Positions 1 through 7,750 of a stretch of DNA of 64,000 nucleotides are shown here, piece by piece. The stretch's first letter is position 1. Each line of letters starts with the position of its first letter. Origin of the DNA: Deinococcus indicus (GTDB lineage Bacteria > Deinococcota > Deinococci > Deinococcales > Deinococcaceae); contig NZ_NHMK01000006.1 in assembly GCF_002198095.1 (NCBI RefSeq), positions 1 to 64,000 of the forward strand, in the 5' to 3' direction. Under the pieces are notes generated by a model. It worked only from the letters and a program-made list of their open reading frames with translations. It ran no database searches and was not told the DNA's origin. A program made the translations under genes and the position numbers.

Positions 1-12
1 CACGAATCTGGA

Positions 13-139
13 GAACACCGGGGTGGTGTTCCGCTCGCCCAGCCCTGTCGAGCTGGCCTTTGCATCTCAAGTATCTCTCGTTGTCATGCTTCGCGGAGCT
101 TGGAGGCTCCTTCGTTGCTTCCGGATCTCCTTCAGCAAC
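13..139 (-). ncRNA. Structured leader of an unseen leftward transcript
   Basis: This is the sequence immediately downstream (leftward) of the strong minus-strand promoter at 146-174. It contains a perfect 7-bp-arm hairpin at 13-31 (GAACACC / GGTGTTC, 5-nt loop), a GCTCG/CGAGC pair around 33-55 and a GGAGC...GCTCC stem around 95-112. No open reading frame of note is present. A near-consensus promoter followed by a folded untranslated leader is typical of stable-RNA (rRNA) operons, but the RNA body lies outside the window, so the identity of the transcript is inference. Confidence 0.35.
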
Positions 140-145
140 TCAGTG

Positions 146-174
146 AGTATAGGCGCTTTCTAAAATCTTGTCAA
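146..174 (-). promoter_or_regulatory. Near-consensus sigma-70 promoter reading left
   Basis: On the minus strand there is a perfect -35 TTGACA (plus-strand 169-174), a 17-nt spacer and -10 TATACT (146-151). The start should be near 139. This is the strongest promoter match noticed in the window. It drives whatever gene lies left of position 1. Confidence 0.7.
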
Positions 175-356
175 CACCCGACTCATCCTTCTTGAGCATC
201 TGGAGCGCAGGGTCACTCTCGTTCACCAGTCGCGTCCCCGAACCAGCTGACCTTCCAGAAGGAAGGGATCGGCCGAAGGATTCCTGCTCACGGCCCGGCA
301 AGGGCTGTAAACAGGCCCTAAAAGGTACCCGCCCCGGCCCAGACTGTCAAGCCTGA

Positions 357-623
357 TACGGAGTGCCGTCTGTTTCGCCGGTAACCCAGAACGTCGCCGA
401 CTCTGCCACTCCGCACCCGGCAGCCCGCTTCTGCTTTCAGTCTGCAGGGCAGCTCCACGAGTCGCCTCGCCCGTACAGAAGGGACTTTGCAGCACTTTCA
501 CACGGGTTCCGGACGTGAAGCCGGCAATCCGGACCCCGTGTGGCTCCTACTCTGCGGAGCAGCTCTACGAGTCGCTTCGCTCGCATCGAATGGGCTTTGC
601 ACGCTATTCAATCGGAGTCCGTG
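357..623. repeat. R1 mobile repeat, composite copy
   Basis: Begins TACGGAGTGCCGTCTGTTTC and ends CGGAGTCCGTG, the two ends of the R1 family seen elsewhere in the window. It is about twice the usual length (267 bp against about 135-158) and contains two internal blocks of the type GGGCTTTGCA...TTCA and two of the ACGAGTCGC type, so it looks like two elements nested or fused. The flanks are TGA (354-356) and TCA (624-626), which do not match each other, as expected for a composite. Confidence 0.7.
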
Positions 624-676
624 TCAGAGATTGCATGACAGGGGGTGGGTCGGTACAGACCATCCGCGTGCGTTCC

Positions 677-3337
677 TCAGTAGAGCGCGCAGTCCCCCTG
701 CACGAAGTCAGGACCTGCGCTGTCAGCAGCCAGATCTGCGCTGAGGTCCGGCCCCCGGTTGCCGTAGCAGGAGTTGCCGTAGCCGCTGCCCCCTGCATTC
801 TGCTTGTAGAAGATCCCCCCGCTGCCGTTCTCCGTCAGGGTGTTCTCACTGACTTCAGGCGTGGCATTCCCCGTGACGATCAGGCCGTAGAGTGCGTTCG
901 CACTGATCTGGTTACCCCTCAGGACACCTGCGCTACGTTCAGCCAGAACCACGCCGCTCTGCTTTCCGGCAGTGACGGTATTGCCGGTCAGTTCCGGCTG
1001 GGCGTCCCCCCACGCGGCAATACCGGGATTCCCGCTACCCGTGATGGTGTTGTTACGCGCCTGTCCGGCCGCGTATTCGCTGTACGCCAATCCGTTTTCC
1101 CGGTTACGGTCGATGGTGTTCCCTTCCAGGGTCGGGCGGGCGTAGTTCATCACGCGGAACCCAGCGGTGCGGTTGCCCTGCACGGTATTTCCACTCGCTT
1201 CACCCGCGGCGTTGTCGAAGTACGTGACACCACTCTGGCGGTTGCCCTGAATGGTGTTGCCCTGCAGTGTCGGGGTGGCACTGTCCTGCACCCCCACGCC
1301 CTGCAATGTGTTGTCCTCGATGGTGTTTCCCTGGACGGTCGGCGAGGCCTGCCCGTACACCGTGACACCGCGTCCCTGGTTTGCCCGGATCCGGTTGAAC
1401 GTGACGTCGGGCGTGGCCTCTCCGGTCACATGGATGCCATGCGCGCCGGTCGCCTCAATCGTGTTCCGCGTGACCACGCCTGTACTGGCATCCCGGAACA
1501 GCAGGCCGCCATCCCGGTTTCCACTGAACGTGCTGGTCGTCACGTCTGCAGTACTGCTGTCACTCACATAGATGCCAAACGTATTGGCGGTGAAGACCGA
1601 GGCGCTCACGGTGGCCTCGGCCTGTTGCTGTACCCACAGGCCGCTCCCGTACTCGCTGAGATCGTCATCCCGAACGGCTCCGGCGATCATCACGCGTTCC
1701 AGACTGAGTTGGCCGCCGTCCTGCCGGATGGTCCGGGCCGGCAGCGCTCCCACGTGCGCGACACTGAGGTCGGTGATCCTCACCTGGGTGTCCGTCAGGA
1801 TCAGGGTGTCCTCGGGCGCAGCACTGAACAGAACGGTCGCCTTCATCCCGGCACCACGCAGCGTCAGAGGCGCGGAGATCGTGACTGGGCCGGCCAGCCG
1901 GTATGCGCCGTCAGGCAGCACCACCTCACCGCCACCTTCGAGCGCGGCCACGAGCGCGCGGGTTTCATCGTCACTCCGGAGCGGCAACGTCAGGGAAGCC
2001 TTCACCCAGCCACTCTGTCCACTCTGAACCTCGAGAATGCGCAGCCACTCTCCCTGATCTTCCAGGACCGCCACGGCGTCACCGCGCGAGAGCTTCGTGA
2101 TGACCTGCCCGTCGCTGTCCGCCGAGGCCCGCACGTTCAGGACAGTCGTATTGACCACGTTGACGTTCTGTTGTACGGACGCCGCGACCTCACCGTTCAC
2201 GGCCGAGGTCTGCGCCCCGGTAGAGGCAGCCTGCGCCGCCCCGCCCAGTGCGTCCGTTTCCGCTGCGGACATGGCGGTCGCCTGTGAGACAGTGGCGGTA
2301 CCATCTGCGGTTACGGCTGTCTGTGCGGTTGAGGGCAGGGCGAGTCTGAGCGCGGCACCCAGCAGCAACGCACCCACGACCAGCCCAGCGATCATGGGCG
2401 CGCGGCGATGCACGGGGCGCCGGCCAGCGCCTGCAGAGTGAGGCGCCGTCCTCGCAGCCGGCACAGTCCGCTCGGGAGCAGGTGCGGGCGGACTTTCCGG
2501 CGCAGCCGGTCGGGGTTCAGCCAGAGCGGGTTCCGCCGACACAGGAGCGGCCCGACCCAGAATTTCCAGGACCTCGCTGGCACTCACGCAGCGCCGAGAA
2601 GCCTCCAGCTGCAGCGCCTCGCCCAGCGCCGCTCGCAGTCCTGCCGGCGTGTCCACCGGCAGGGGCGGCAGGGGAACGCCCTGCCCCCGCGCCGACGCTG
2701 ACGGGCAGGCCACTCCGCTGACCGCCTCGTGGAGCGTGGCCGCCAGGGCGTACACGTCCGACTGCGGGCTGAAAGGCGCGCCGGCCAACAGTTCCGGCGC
2801 CGCATACCGCGGGTCGGGTCCGGCTCCCTGCTGCAGTTCCTGAAGGGCTCGGGCGGCCAGTGCAAAATCTCCCAGCAGGACCTGCCCCTGGGCATCGAAC
2901 CACACGCTGTCGGGCGAGAGGCGGGCATGCAGCAGGGCCTGCGTGTGTGCGGCGGCCAGAGCTTGAAACAACGTGACCGCCAGGTCCCTGGCCGTGTCCG
3001 GCCGCAGGGGCTGGTTCCGCGTCAGGGAGCGCAGTGTGCGGTGCAGGCGGTCACCGACCACCACCACCTGCCGTTCCGGGGCGTCATGCAGGTCCATCAC
3101 GCGCGGCGCCGCCGGGTGCTGCACCTGCGCCATCAGCCGCGCGTGACGCATGAAGGCCTGCCGGACGCGCGCGCCTGTCGGAGAATCCGCATGAGGCGGG
3201 TCGAAGGTGGTCAGCAGAACCGACTCGCCCCAGTCGGTCACGGCGCGGTACAGGCGCTCGTGCGGGGAATCCCGGAGCAGGGACTGCACCGTGTACCGCT
3301 CGGCCACGCGGTCCCCGGCCGTGAGTGCTTGCGTCAT
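677..3337 (-). CDS. Membrane pseudokinase with SH3 and beta-helix domains
   Basis: 886 aa, last gene of the seven-gene operon, starting with a 4-nt ATGA overlap with the preceding gene. Residues about 15-260 have a Ser/Thr-kinase fold (RYAAPELL at 177-184 and SDVYALAATLHEAV at 193-206 match the APE and helix-F regions), but the catalytic residues are lost: HRDLKPxN has become HARLSPDS (137-144), DFG is DFA (157-159) and the VAIK lysine is absent. It should therefore be a pseudokinase. A Pro/Ala linker, one transmembrane helix (about 313-335) and a bacterial SH3 domain (about 393-452, LNVRASAD...GWVKA) follow. From about 465 to 875 there are many NosD/pectate-lyase-type repeats (G-N-T-I-x-G/N-N), a right-handed beta-helix outside the membrane. 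Likely a cell-envelope sensor or scaffold of the operon's machine. Function is inferred. Confidence 0.85.
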   Translation of the reverse strand: MTQALTAGDRVAERYTVQSLLRDSPHERLYRAVTDWGESVLLTTFDPPHADSPTGARVRQAFMRHARLMAQVQHPAAPRVMDLHDAPERQVVVVGDRLHRTLRSLTRNQPLRPDTARDLAVTLFQALAAAHTQALLHARLSPDSVWFDAQGQVLLGDFALAARALQELQQGAGPDPRYAAPELLAGAPFSPQSDVYALAATLHEAVSGVACPSASARGQGVPLPPLPVDTPAGLRAALGEALQLEASRRCVSASEVLEILGRAAPVSAEPALAEPRPAAPESPPAPAPERTVPAARTAPHSAGAGRRPVHRRAPMIAGLVVGALLLGAALRLALPSTAQTAVTADGTATVSQATAMSAAETDALGGAAQAASTGAQTSAVNGEVAASVQQNVNVVNTTVLNVRASADSDGQVITKLSRGDAVAVLEDQGEWLRILEVQSGQSGWVKASLTLPLRSDDETRALVAALEGGGEVVLPDGAYRLAGPVTISAPLTLRGAGMKATVLFSAAPEDTLILTDTQVRITDLSVAHVGALPARTIRQDGGQLSLERVMIAGAVRDDDLSEYGSGLWVQQQAEATVSASVFTANTFGIYVSDSSTADVTTSTFSGNRDGGLLFRDASTGVVTRNTIEATGAHGIHVTGEATPDVTFNRIRANQGRGVTVYGQASPTVQGNTIEDNTLQGVGVQDSATPTLQGNTIQGNRQSGVTYFDNAAGEASGNTVQGNRTAGFRVMNYARPTLEGNTIDRNRENGLAYSEYAAGQARNNTITGSGNPGIAAWGDAQPELTGNTVTAGKQSGVVLAERSAGVLRGNQISANALYGLIVTGNATPEVSENTLTENGSGGIFYKQNAGGSGYGNSCYGNRGPDLSADLAADSAGPDFVQGDCALY

Positions 3338-5916
3338 GATGAAACCTCGCTGGAAGGCCCGCCCAGCAGTTGCTGGCGGCGCCTGTGAATGGCCGGGTTG
3401 ATGTCCGGGTGGTTCAGCCGACTGATGAACCGCAGCGCCCGGAGGGTCACCCGTTCGTGTTCAATGACGGCCAGGAAGACGTTCCGCTGGGCGAACGCCC
3501 GCTGTGACGCCCGGCTGGTCACCCAGCCCCGCCAGCGTTCCACTGGCGCGGTCTTCCACAGGGGCGTGCTCTTCAACCAGCGCTCCGTGCGAATGTAGCG
3601 GTCGTACGCCGCGTCGTAGACGAGCGCTTCGAGCACCTTCCCGTCGGCCAGCGGGTGCTGCGCGATGGACAGGTGCAGTCGCGGATGACGGATCAGGGCG
3701 AGCAGCGCTTCCGGCGGGCACGCGGGATTGCGCAGCACGCCGCGCTGCACGTGATCCTGCGGGTCGTTCACGAGTTGCACCAGCAGGAGCGTGGGCGTCA
3801 GGGGGTGCTCGGCGGCGGCGCGGCGCGCTCCGCTCTGCGTGTGGCGGGCCAGGGCCGTCAGGACCTCGGGGGTCACGCCGGGATGACGGGCCAGCGCGAC
3901 CAGTTGCCCCTCGTCCTCGTCGGCGCGGGACGCCAGGTGCAGCAAGACGGGCGCCGTCAGTTCCGGACGCAGAATCAACTGCGAGCGGATGTCTGGCAGG
4001 GCGTCGTCGGCCAGTCGGCGTTGCAGGGCGTACGGGAGTTCCTGCTTGCGCTTCAGGAGGGCGCGGCGGATCTCGGTGTCACTGTCCTCGGCGAGCAGCA
4101 GCAGCGTATCGTCGGCCGTGTTCGCGTGGCGCGCCACCCGACGCCGCACCTTCCCCGCGTCACTCTGGGCCAGCAGGCGCAGCGCGTCCGGCGTGGCGTC
4201 CGGCTGATTGGCCTCGGCGTACTCCAGCCCATGCAGGTGGTCTTGCACCTCACCCTGGTACCGCGGGTGGCGGCGAATGTCCGGCCGCAGCGGCTGATCC
4301 ACCAGTCGGCGTTTCAGGGCCGTGCCGGGCGCCGCCGGGTTCAGCACCACGTTCAGCCGCACGTCCATCAGAGGGTCCTCGCTCAGGTCGTCCAGCACGG
4401 GTTCCGGCGCCTGCCGGTTGCGACTCAGGGCCTGACGCACCCGCGCGTCGTGGCGGGGCAGGAACGCCAGCTGGTCCGGCGGCGTCTCGTCGTCAAGCGC
4501 CCGCGCGATCAGGCTGACCGCCGCGACCGGGTCACTGGTCAGGTGCCGCCGCGTGCCGTCCGGCAACTGCGGATGCAGCGCGATCTGGGCGCGCACCTGC
4601 GGGTTGCGGTCGCGTGCAAGCTGCTCCACGGCCGGGCGGGGCGTTCCCGGAGTGGCGCTGAGCGCCAGTTTCACCTGCCGCCGCCGGGTGGCGAGCGCCG
4701 CCGTCGCTGCCGTCTCGCTGATCGGTCCGGTGCGCAGGCGCGCCACGAAGTTGACCCGCTCGTTCGGGTCGGCCGCCAGACGGGTCAGGATGTCCGGCGG
4801 GCACAGGGCGTGCGCGGCCACCGCCTCGCGAACCATGAAGCCCTCGTCACCGACCAGGGCTTCCAGTGCCTCCGGGGGCGCACTGGGATTGCGCGCCACC
4901 TGCAGACGCACAGCGCGTTCACCGTCCGTGGCCAGCCGGGTCAGGAGCTCGCCGGGCGTGTTCGGGTGGGCCGCCACGCCCTCGCGGATCGTGACGTGCT
5001 CCGCGTCCTGCGCCAGCCACAGCAGGTCCTGCGGTGTCGCGTGCGGGTTCTCCGCCACGGCGGCCCGCACCCACCAGTCCGCGTCACGGCGAAGCCGCTC
5101 GCGCCCGGGACCGGGCAACGCCGGGTTGCGCGCCACGGCCGCGCGCTCCTCCCAGTCCCCCTCGCGCGAGAACTGCAGCAGCGTCTTCGCCGGCAGGTCA
5201 TGCGTGGCCAGCCGGTTCAACAACGTCTCGCGGGCCTGCCCGTGAGGAGAACGTTGATCAAGCCACACCAGCAGTTCGACCGGAAGGAATGGATGCCGCG
5301 CCGCGAGCCTTTGCAACCGCACGTCGTTCTCGATCAGCAACGATTCCTCCAGCGTCAACTCGATGGGTTCCCGGCGGCGCCTGAGTTTCTCCCGTACCGA
5401 GTCTGCAGGGACGGCCACGCCGTCCGGAATGAACCCGTCCGCCGGAGCGGCGGCTGGCAGGGGCGTGGCCGCAGCGGCCCGGTACGTACGGCGCGCCGAT
5501 CGCCGCAGATTCCACGGCACCGAGCGGTCCTGGGCGAGATACTGCGCCAGCGTGAAGTCCTGCTGGGCGCGCTGCATGAACCACTGCTCGGTGCGGCTGA
5601 CCTGCGTTTTCAGGATGACGGGCATCAGCCCACGCATTCCCAGCGCCACCAGCGTCTGGTCCGGCGTATGGGGGTGGCGCGCCGCGAGTTCCTGAGCGGC
5701 AGGTCCCAGCGTGGCCAGCAACTCCAGGTGACCGGGTGTCAACAGCTCCGGGCTTGTCTCGGCGAGTTCCAGCAGGCTCAGGATGCGGGGTGGGCACTGC
5801 GGGTGCCCGCGGGCCTGAGCCCGCACCTGTGGGTCACTGTCGGAGGCCAGCAGGCTCAGCCGCTGCGGGCTGGTCGTCGGGAGCGCCGCCTCCTCCAGAA
5901 GGGTCTGGGTCGCCAT
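3334..5916 (-). CDS. LRV/HEAT-like repeat protein
   Basis: 860 aa built almost entirely from repeats of about 24-26 residues with the pattern NPxxPxxxLxxLAxDxDxxVRxxVAxH, which is the leucine-rich-repeat-variant (LRV) alpha-solenoid signature, for example around residues 270-400. No signal peptide or membrane helix is seen, so a cytoplasmic protein-binding scaffold is the reasonable reading. ATG start two bases downstream of the OmpA-like gene's stop. Its stop overlaps the pseudokinase start, so the last two genes are translationally coupled. Partner and function are unknown. Confidence 0.85.
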   Translation of the reverse strand: MATQTLLEEAALPTTSPQRLSLLASDSDPQVRAQARGHPQCPPRILSLLELAETSPELLTPGHLELLATLGPAAQELAARHPHTPDQTLVALGMRGLMPVILKTQVSRTEQWFMQRAQQDFTLAQYLAQDRSVPWNLRRSARRTYRAAAATPLPAAAPADGFIPDGVAVPADSVREKLRRRREPIELTLEESLLIENDVRLQRLAARHPFLPVELLVWLDQRSPHGQARETLLNRLATHDLPAKTLLQFSREGDWEERAAVARNPALPGPGRERLRRDADWWVRAAVAENPHATPQDLLWLAQDAEHVTIREGVAAHPNTPGELLTRLATDGERAVRLQVARNPSAPPEALEALVGDEGFMVREAVAAHALCPPDILTRLAADPNERVNFVARLRTGPISETAATAALATRRRQVKLALSATPGTPRPAVEQLARDRNPQVRAQIALHPQLPDGTRRHLTSDPVAAVSLIARALDDETPPDQLAFLPRHDARVRQALSRNRQAPEPVLDDLSEDPLMDVRLNVVLNPAAPGTALKRRLVDQPLRPDIRRHPRYQGEVQDHLHGLEYAEANQPDATPDALRLLAQSDAGKVRRRVARHANTADDTLLLLAEDSDTEIRRALLKRKQELPYALQRRLADDALPDIRSQLILRPELTAPVLLHLASRADEDEGQLVALARHPGVTPEVLTALARHTQSGARRAAAEHPLTPTLLLVQLVNDPQDHVQRGVLRNPACPPEALLALIRHPRLHLSIAQHPLADGKVLEALVYDAAYDRYIRTERWLKSTPLWKTAPVERWRGWVTSRASQRAFAQRNVFLAVIEHERVTLRALRFISRLNHPDINPAIHRRRQQLLGGPSSEVSS

Positions 5917-5918
5917 GC

Positions 5919-6521
5919 TCAGGGCGCACTCTTCTGGGCGTATTCGACGACAATCTCGACCCGTTCGTTACGCGGGTCGAACTTCACGCCGGCGTAGGAG
6001 GTCTGCCCGCCGCGCGCGGCGATGGCCAGCCGGTTGGGACTGATGCCGCCCCGCAGGTAGAACACTTCAGCGACCGCGCTGGCCCGGACGGCGGACAGGT
6101 CCCAGCGTTCCGGCGTGTTCGGCCTGGACGTCTGGGTGTGCCCTTCGATCCGCACGCGTTTCCAGCTGACCTGCTCGGCCCGCAGCACGCGCGCGAACGC
6201 CACCAGCGCCGCCTGCCCGGCCGGGCTGAGCTTCGCGGTGTTGCCCTGGAACATGCCCTGCGAGCGGAACACCCAGCGTTGCGCGCCCGGCGGGTCGTTG
6301 CGCTGCGCGGGCGACAGCAGCAGCGGGCGCACCTTGAGGGGCGCGGCCCGGACGGCCTGCACGACCTTCTCCTGGGCGTTGCGGTACCGGACCTGTTCCC
6401 ACCCGGCCTGACCGACGGCCAGGATGCCACCCAGGAAGAAGATCAGCACGAACACCAAGTTCAGCGTCAGGTCACTGAAGGCGATGTAGGGGTTGGTGTC
6501 GGCCTGTAGACGGGAGGTCAC
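5919..6521 (-). CDS. OmpA/MotB/ZorB-like stator protein
   Basis: 200 aa. One N-terminal transmembrane helix (about 19-38) preceded by FSD, with Asp17 at the position of the proton-carrying Asp of MotB/ExbD/ZorB. The OmpA-like peptidoglycan-binding domain occupies about 85-195 and shows the diagnostic IEGHTQTS (125-132) and WDLSAVRASAVAEVF (140-154) motifs. It follows the MotA-like gene by two bases and uses a GTG start, the same order as zorA-zorB or motA-motB. Predicted to form a proton- or sodium-driven inner-membrane complex with that partner, anchored to the cell wall. Confidence 0.88.
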   Translation of the reverse strand: MTSRLQADTNPYIAFSDLTLNLVFVLIFFLGGILAVGQAGWEQVRYRNAQEKVVQAVRAAPLKVRPLLLSPAQRNDPPGAQRWVFRSQGMFQGNTAKLSPAGQAALVAFARVLRAEQVSWKRVRIEGHTQTSRPNTPERWDLSAVRASAVAEVFYLRGGISPNRLAIAARGGQTSYAGVKFDPRNERVEIVVEYAQKSAP

Positions 6522-6523
6522 GC

Positions 6524-7747
6524 TCAGTCCCCGCTGACGGGCGCGCGGCCCAGCGTGCGCGTCAACTGCTCGAAGTTGCTGTCCAAGCGGGCGGCGTAGT
6601 TGCTCTGCTCGGTCTGGAAGACCTCTCCGGCCTTCTCGAACTTCCCGCTGGCGCGGCTCAGGGCGTCGCCGACGGTACTGACCCGTTCGAGCAGGCGGGT
6701 GGTCTCGGCCGTGACGGTCTCCTGAAGGCGCGAGATGCTGGTCGCCTGGGCGCTGAGCTGCCCCGTGATCTCGTGGCTGCTGCTGCGCAGCGAGGTGGCC
6801 GCGCCCTCCTGCGCCTGCACCAGATCACTGACGCCCTGGTTCAGTCCGGCCGTGAGCTGCCGCACCGACTCGTCCATGCTGCCGAACACCGTCTCGATCT
6901 GCGTGCTGGTGGCGGCCAGTTGCGTCAGGCTCTGGCCCAGCGTGTCGCCGGCCTGTCCCAGTACGGTTTCCAGCTGGCCCGCCACTTCCTGAAGGCGTTT
7001 GTGAATGTCCTGGAAGCTGTTCCCGGCGTCCCGCAGGTAGCGGCCCATGCGTTCCATCTGCGAGGTGATCGCCCTGGGGAAGGTCGCGGGGACCAGTTCG
7101 GCGTGCACGAACGCGGTCAGCTGATCCTGGAAGGCCTCCTGCGTGCGGGACGCCAGGGTGTACACGACGCCGGTTCCCAGGCTCAGCAGGATGCCCCACA
7201 GGCTCGCGCCGAACGCGCCCTGCATGACGCTCATGGTGTTGCCCAGTGCATTCGCCAGTTCACCCGGCTCGGTGGCCCGCGCGGCGTTGCGGATCGGGCC
7301 GCTCAGGCTGCTGATCGATCCGGCCAGCCCGAACACCGTGCCCAGCAGCCCGGCCAGCATCAGCAGGTTGGGAATGTTGCGGGCCGCCGCGAGGTCCGAC
7401 TGACTGACCGTCACGACCGCCGCCGAGGCCGCCTGCACGTCCGGCGTGGCCAGCCCGCGCGCGCGGGTCACGGCCACGACCGCCTGACGGACCGCGCTGC
7501 TTGCCGGGAAGTCCTTCACGGCCGCCAGGGCGTCCTCGGCCACCTCGTCGGATTCGGGTGGGTCCTCGTTATCGAGCGCCGCGCTGATCTTCTGGCGCAC
7601 CAGGTTCAGGCGGATCAGTTCGGCCCGGCGGGTGCTGGCAGCGCGGTTCAGTGCGCGGGCGAAGTACGCCAGCATGGGCAGCATGAACACCACCAGGGTG
7701 AACCATCCTTCCGGGCGTAACTTGAACAGAGCGTCGATCAGTTCCAC
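6524..7747 (-). CDS. MotA/TolQ/ZorA-like channel with coiled-coil tail
   Basis: 407 aa, GTG start with a GGGAG Shine-Dalgarno inside the end of the tubulin-like gene. Three membrane segments: about 13-33, 126-148 (NLLMLAGLLGTVFGLAGSI) and 178-200 (AFGASLWGILLSLGTGVVY). The last two are the MotA/TolQ/ExbB signature. Residues about 215-395 are a long Gln/Ser/Thr-rich coiled coil resembling the cytoplasmic tail of the Zorya protein ZorA and unlike the short TolQ or ExbB tails. Together with the downstream OmpA-like protein it is predicted to be an ion-driven rotary or force-generating unit. What the tail contacts (the tubulin-like or LRV protein) is inference. Confidence 0.85.
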   Translation of the reverse strand: MELIDALFKLRPEGWFTLVVFMLPMLAYFARALNRAASTRRAELIRLNLVRQKISAALDNEDPPESDEVAEDALAAVKDFPASSAVRQAVVAVTRARGLATPDVQAASAAVVTVSQSDLAAARNIPNLLMLAGLLGTVFGLAGSISSLSGPIRNAARATEPGELANALGNTMSVMQGAFGASLWGILLSLGTGVVYTLASRTQEAFQDQLTAFVHAELVPATFPRAITSQMERMGRYLRDAGNSFQDIHKRLQEVAGQLETVLGQAGDTLGQSLTQLAATSTQIETVFGSMDESVRQLTAGLNQGVSDLVQAQEGAATSLRSSSHEITGQLSAQATSISRLQETVTAETTRLLERVSTVGDALSRASGKFEKAGEVFQTEQSNYAARLDSNFEQLTRTLGRAPVSGD

Positions 7748-7750
7748 GGC

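Noticed and set aside
515..2287. A 590-codon plus-strand frame opposite the pseudokinase gene
   Set aside because: It is antisense to strong beta-helix repeats, has no domain of its own, and starts inside a mobile repeat. Long antisense frames are expected at this GC content.
3655..5997. A 780-codon plus-strand frame opposite the LRV gene
   Set aside because: Low-complexity Arg/Gln/Gly translation with no motifs; the minus-strand LRV repeats are unmistakable.
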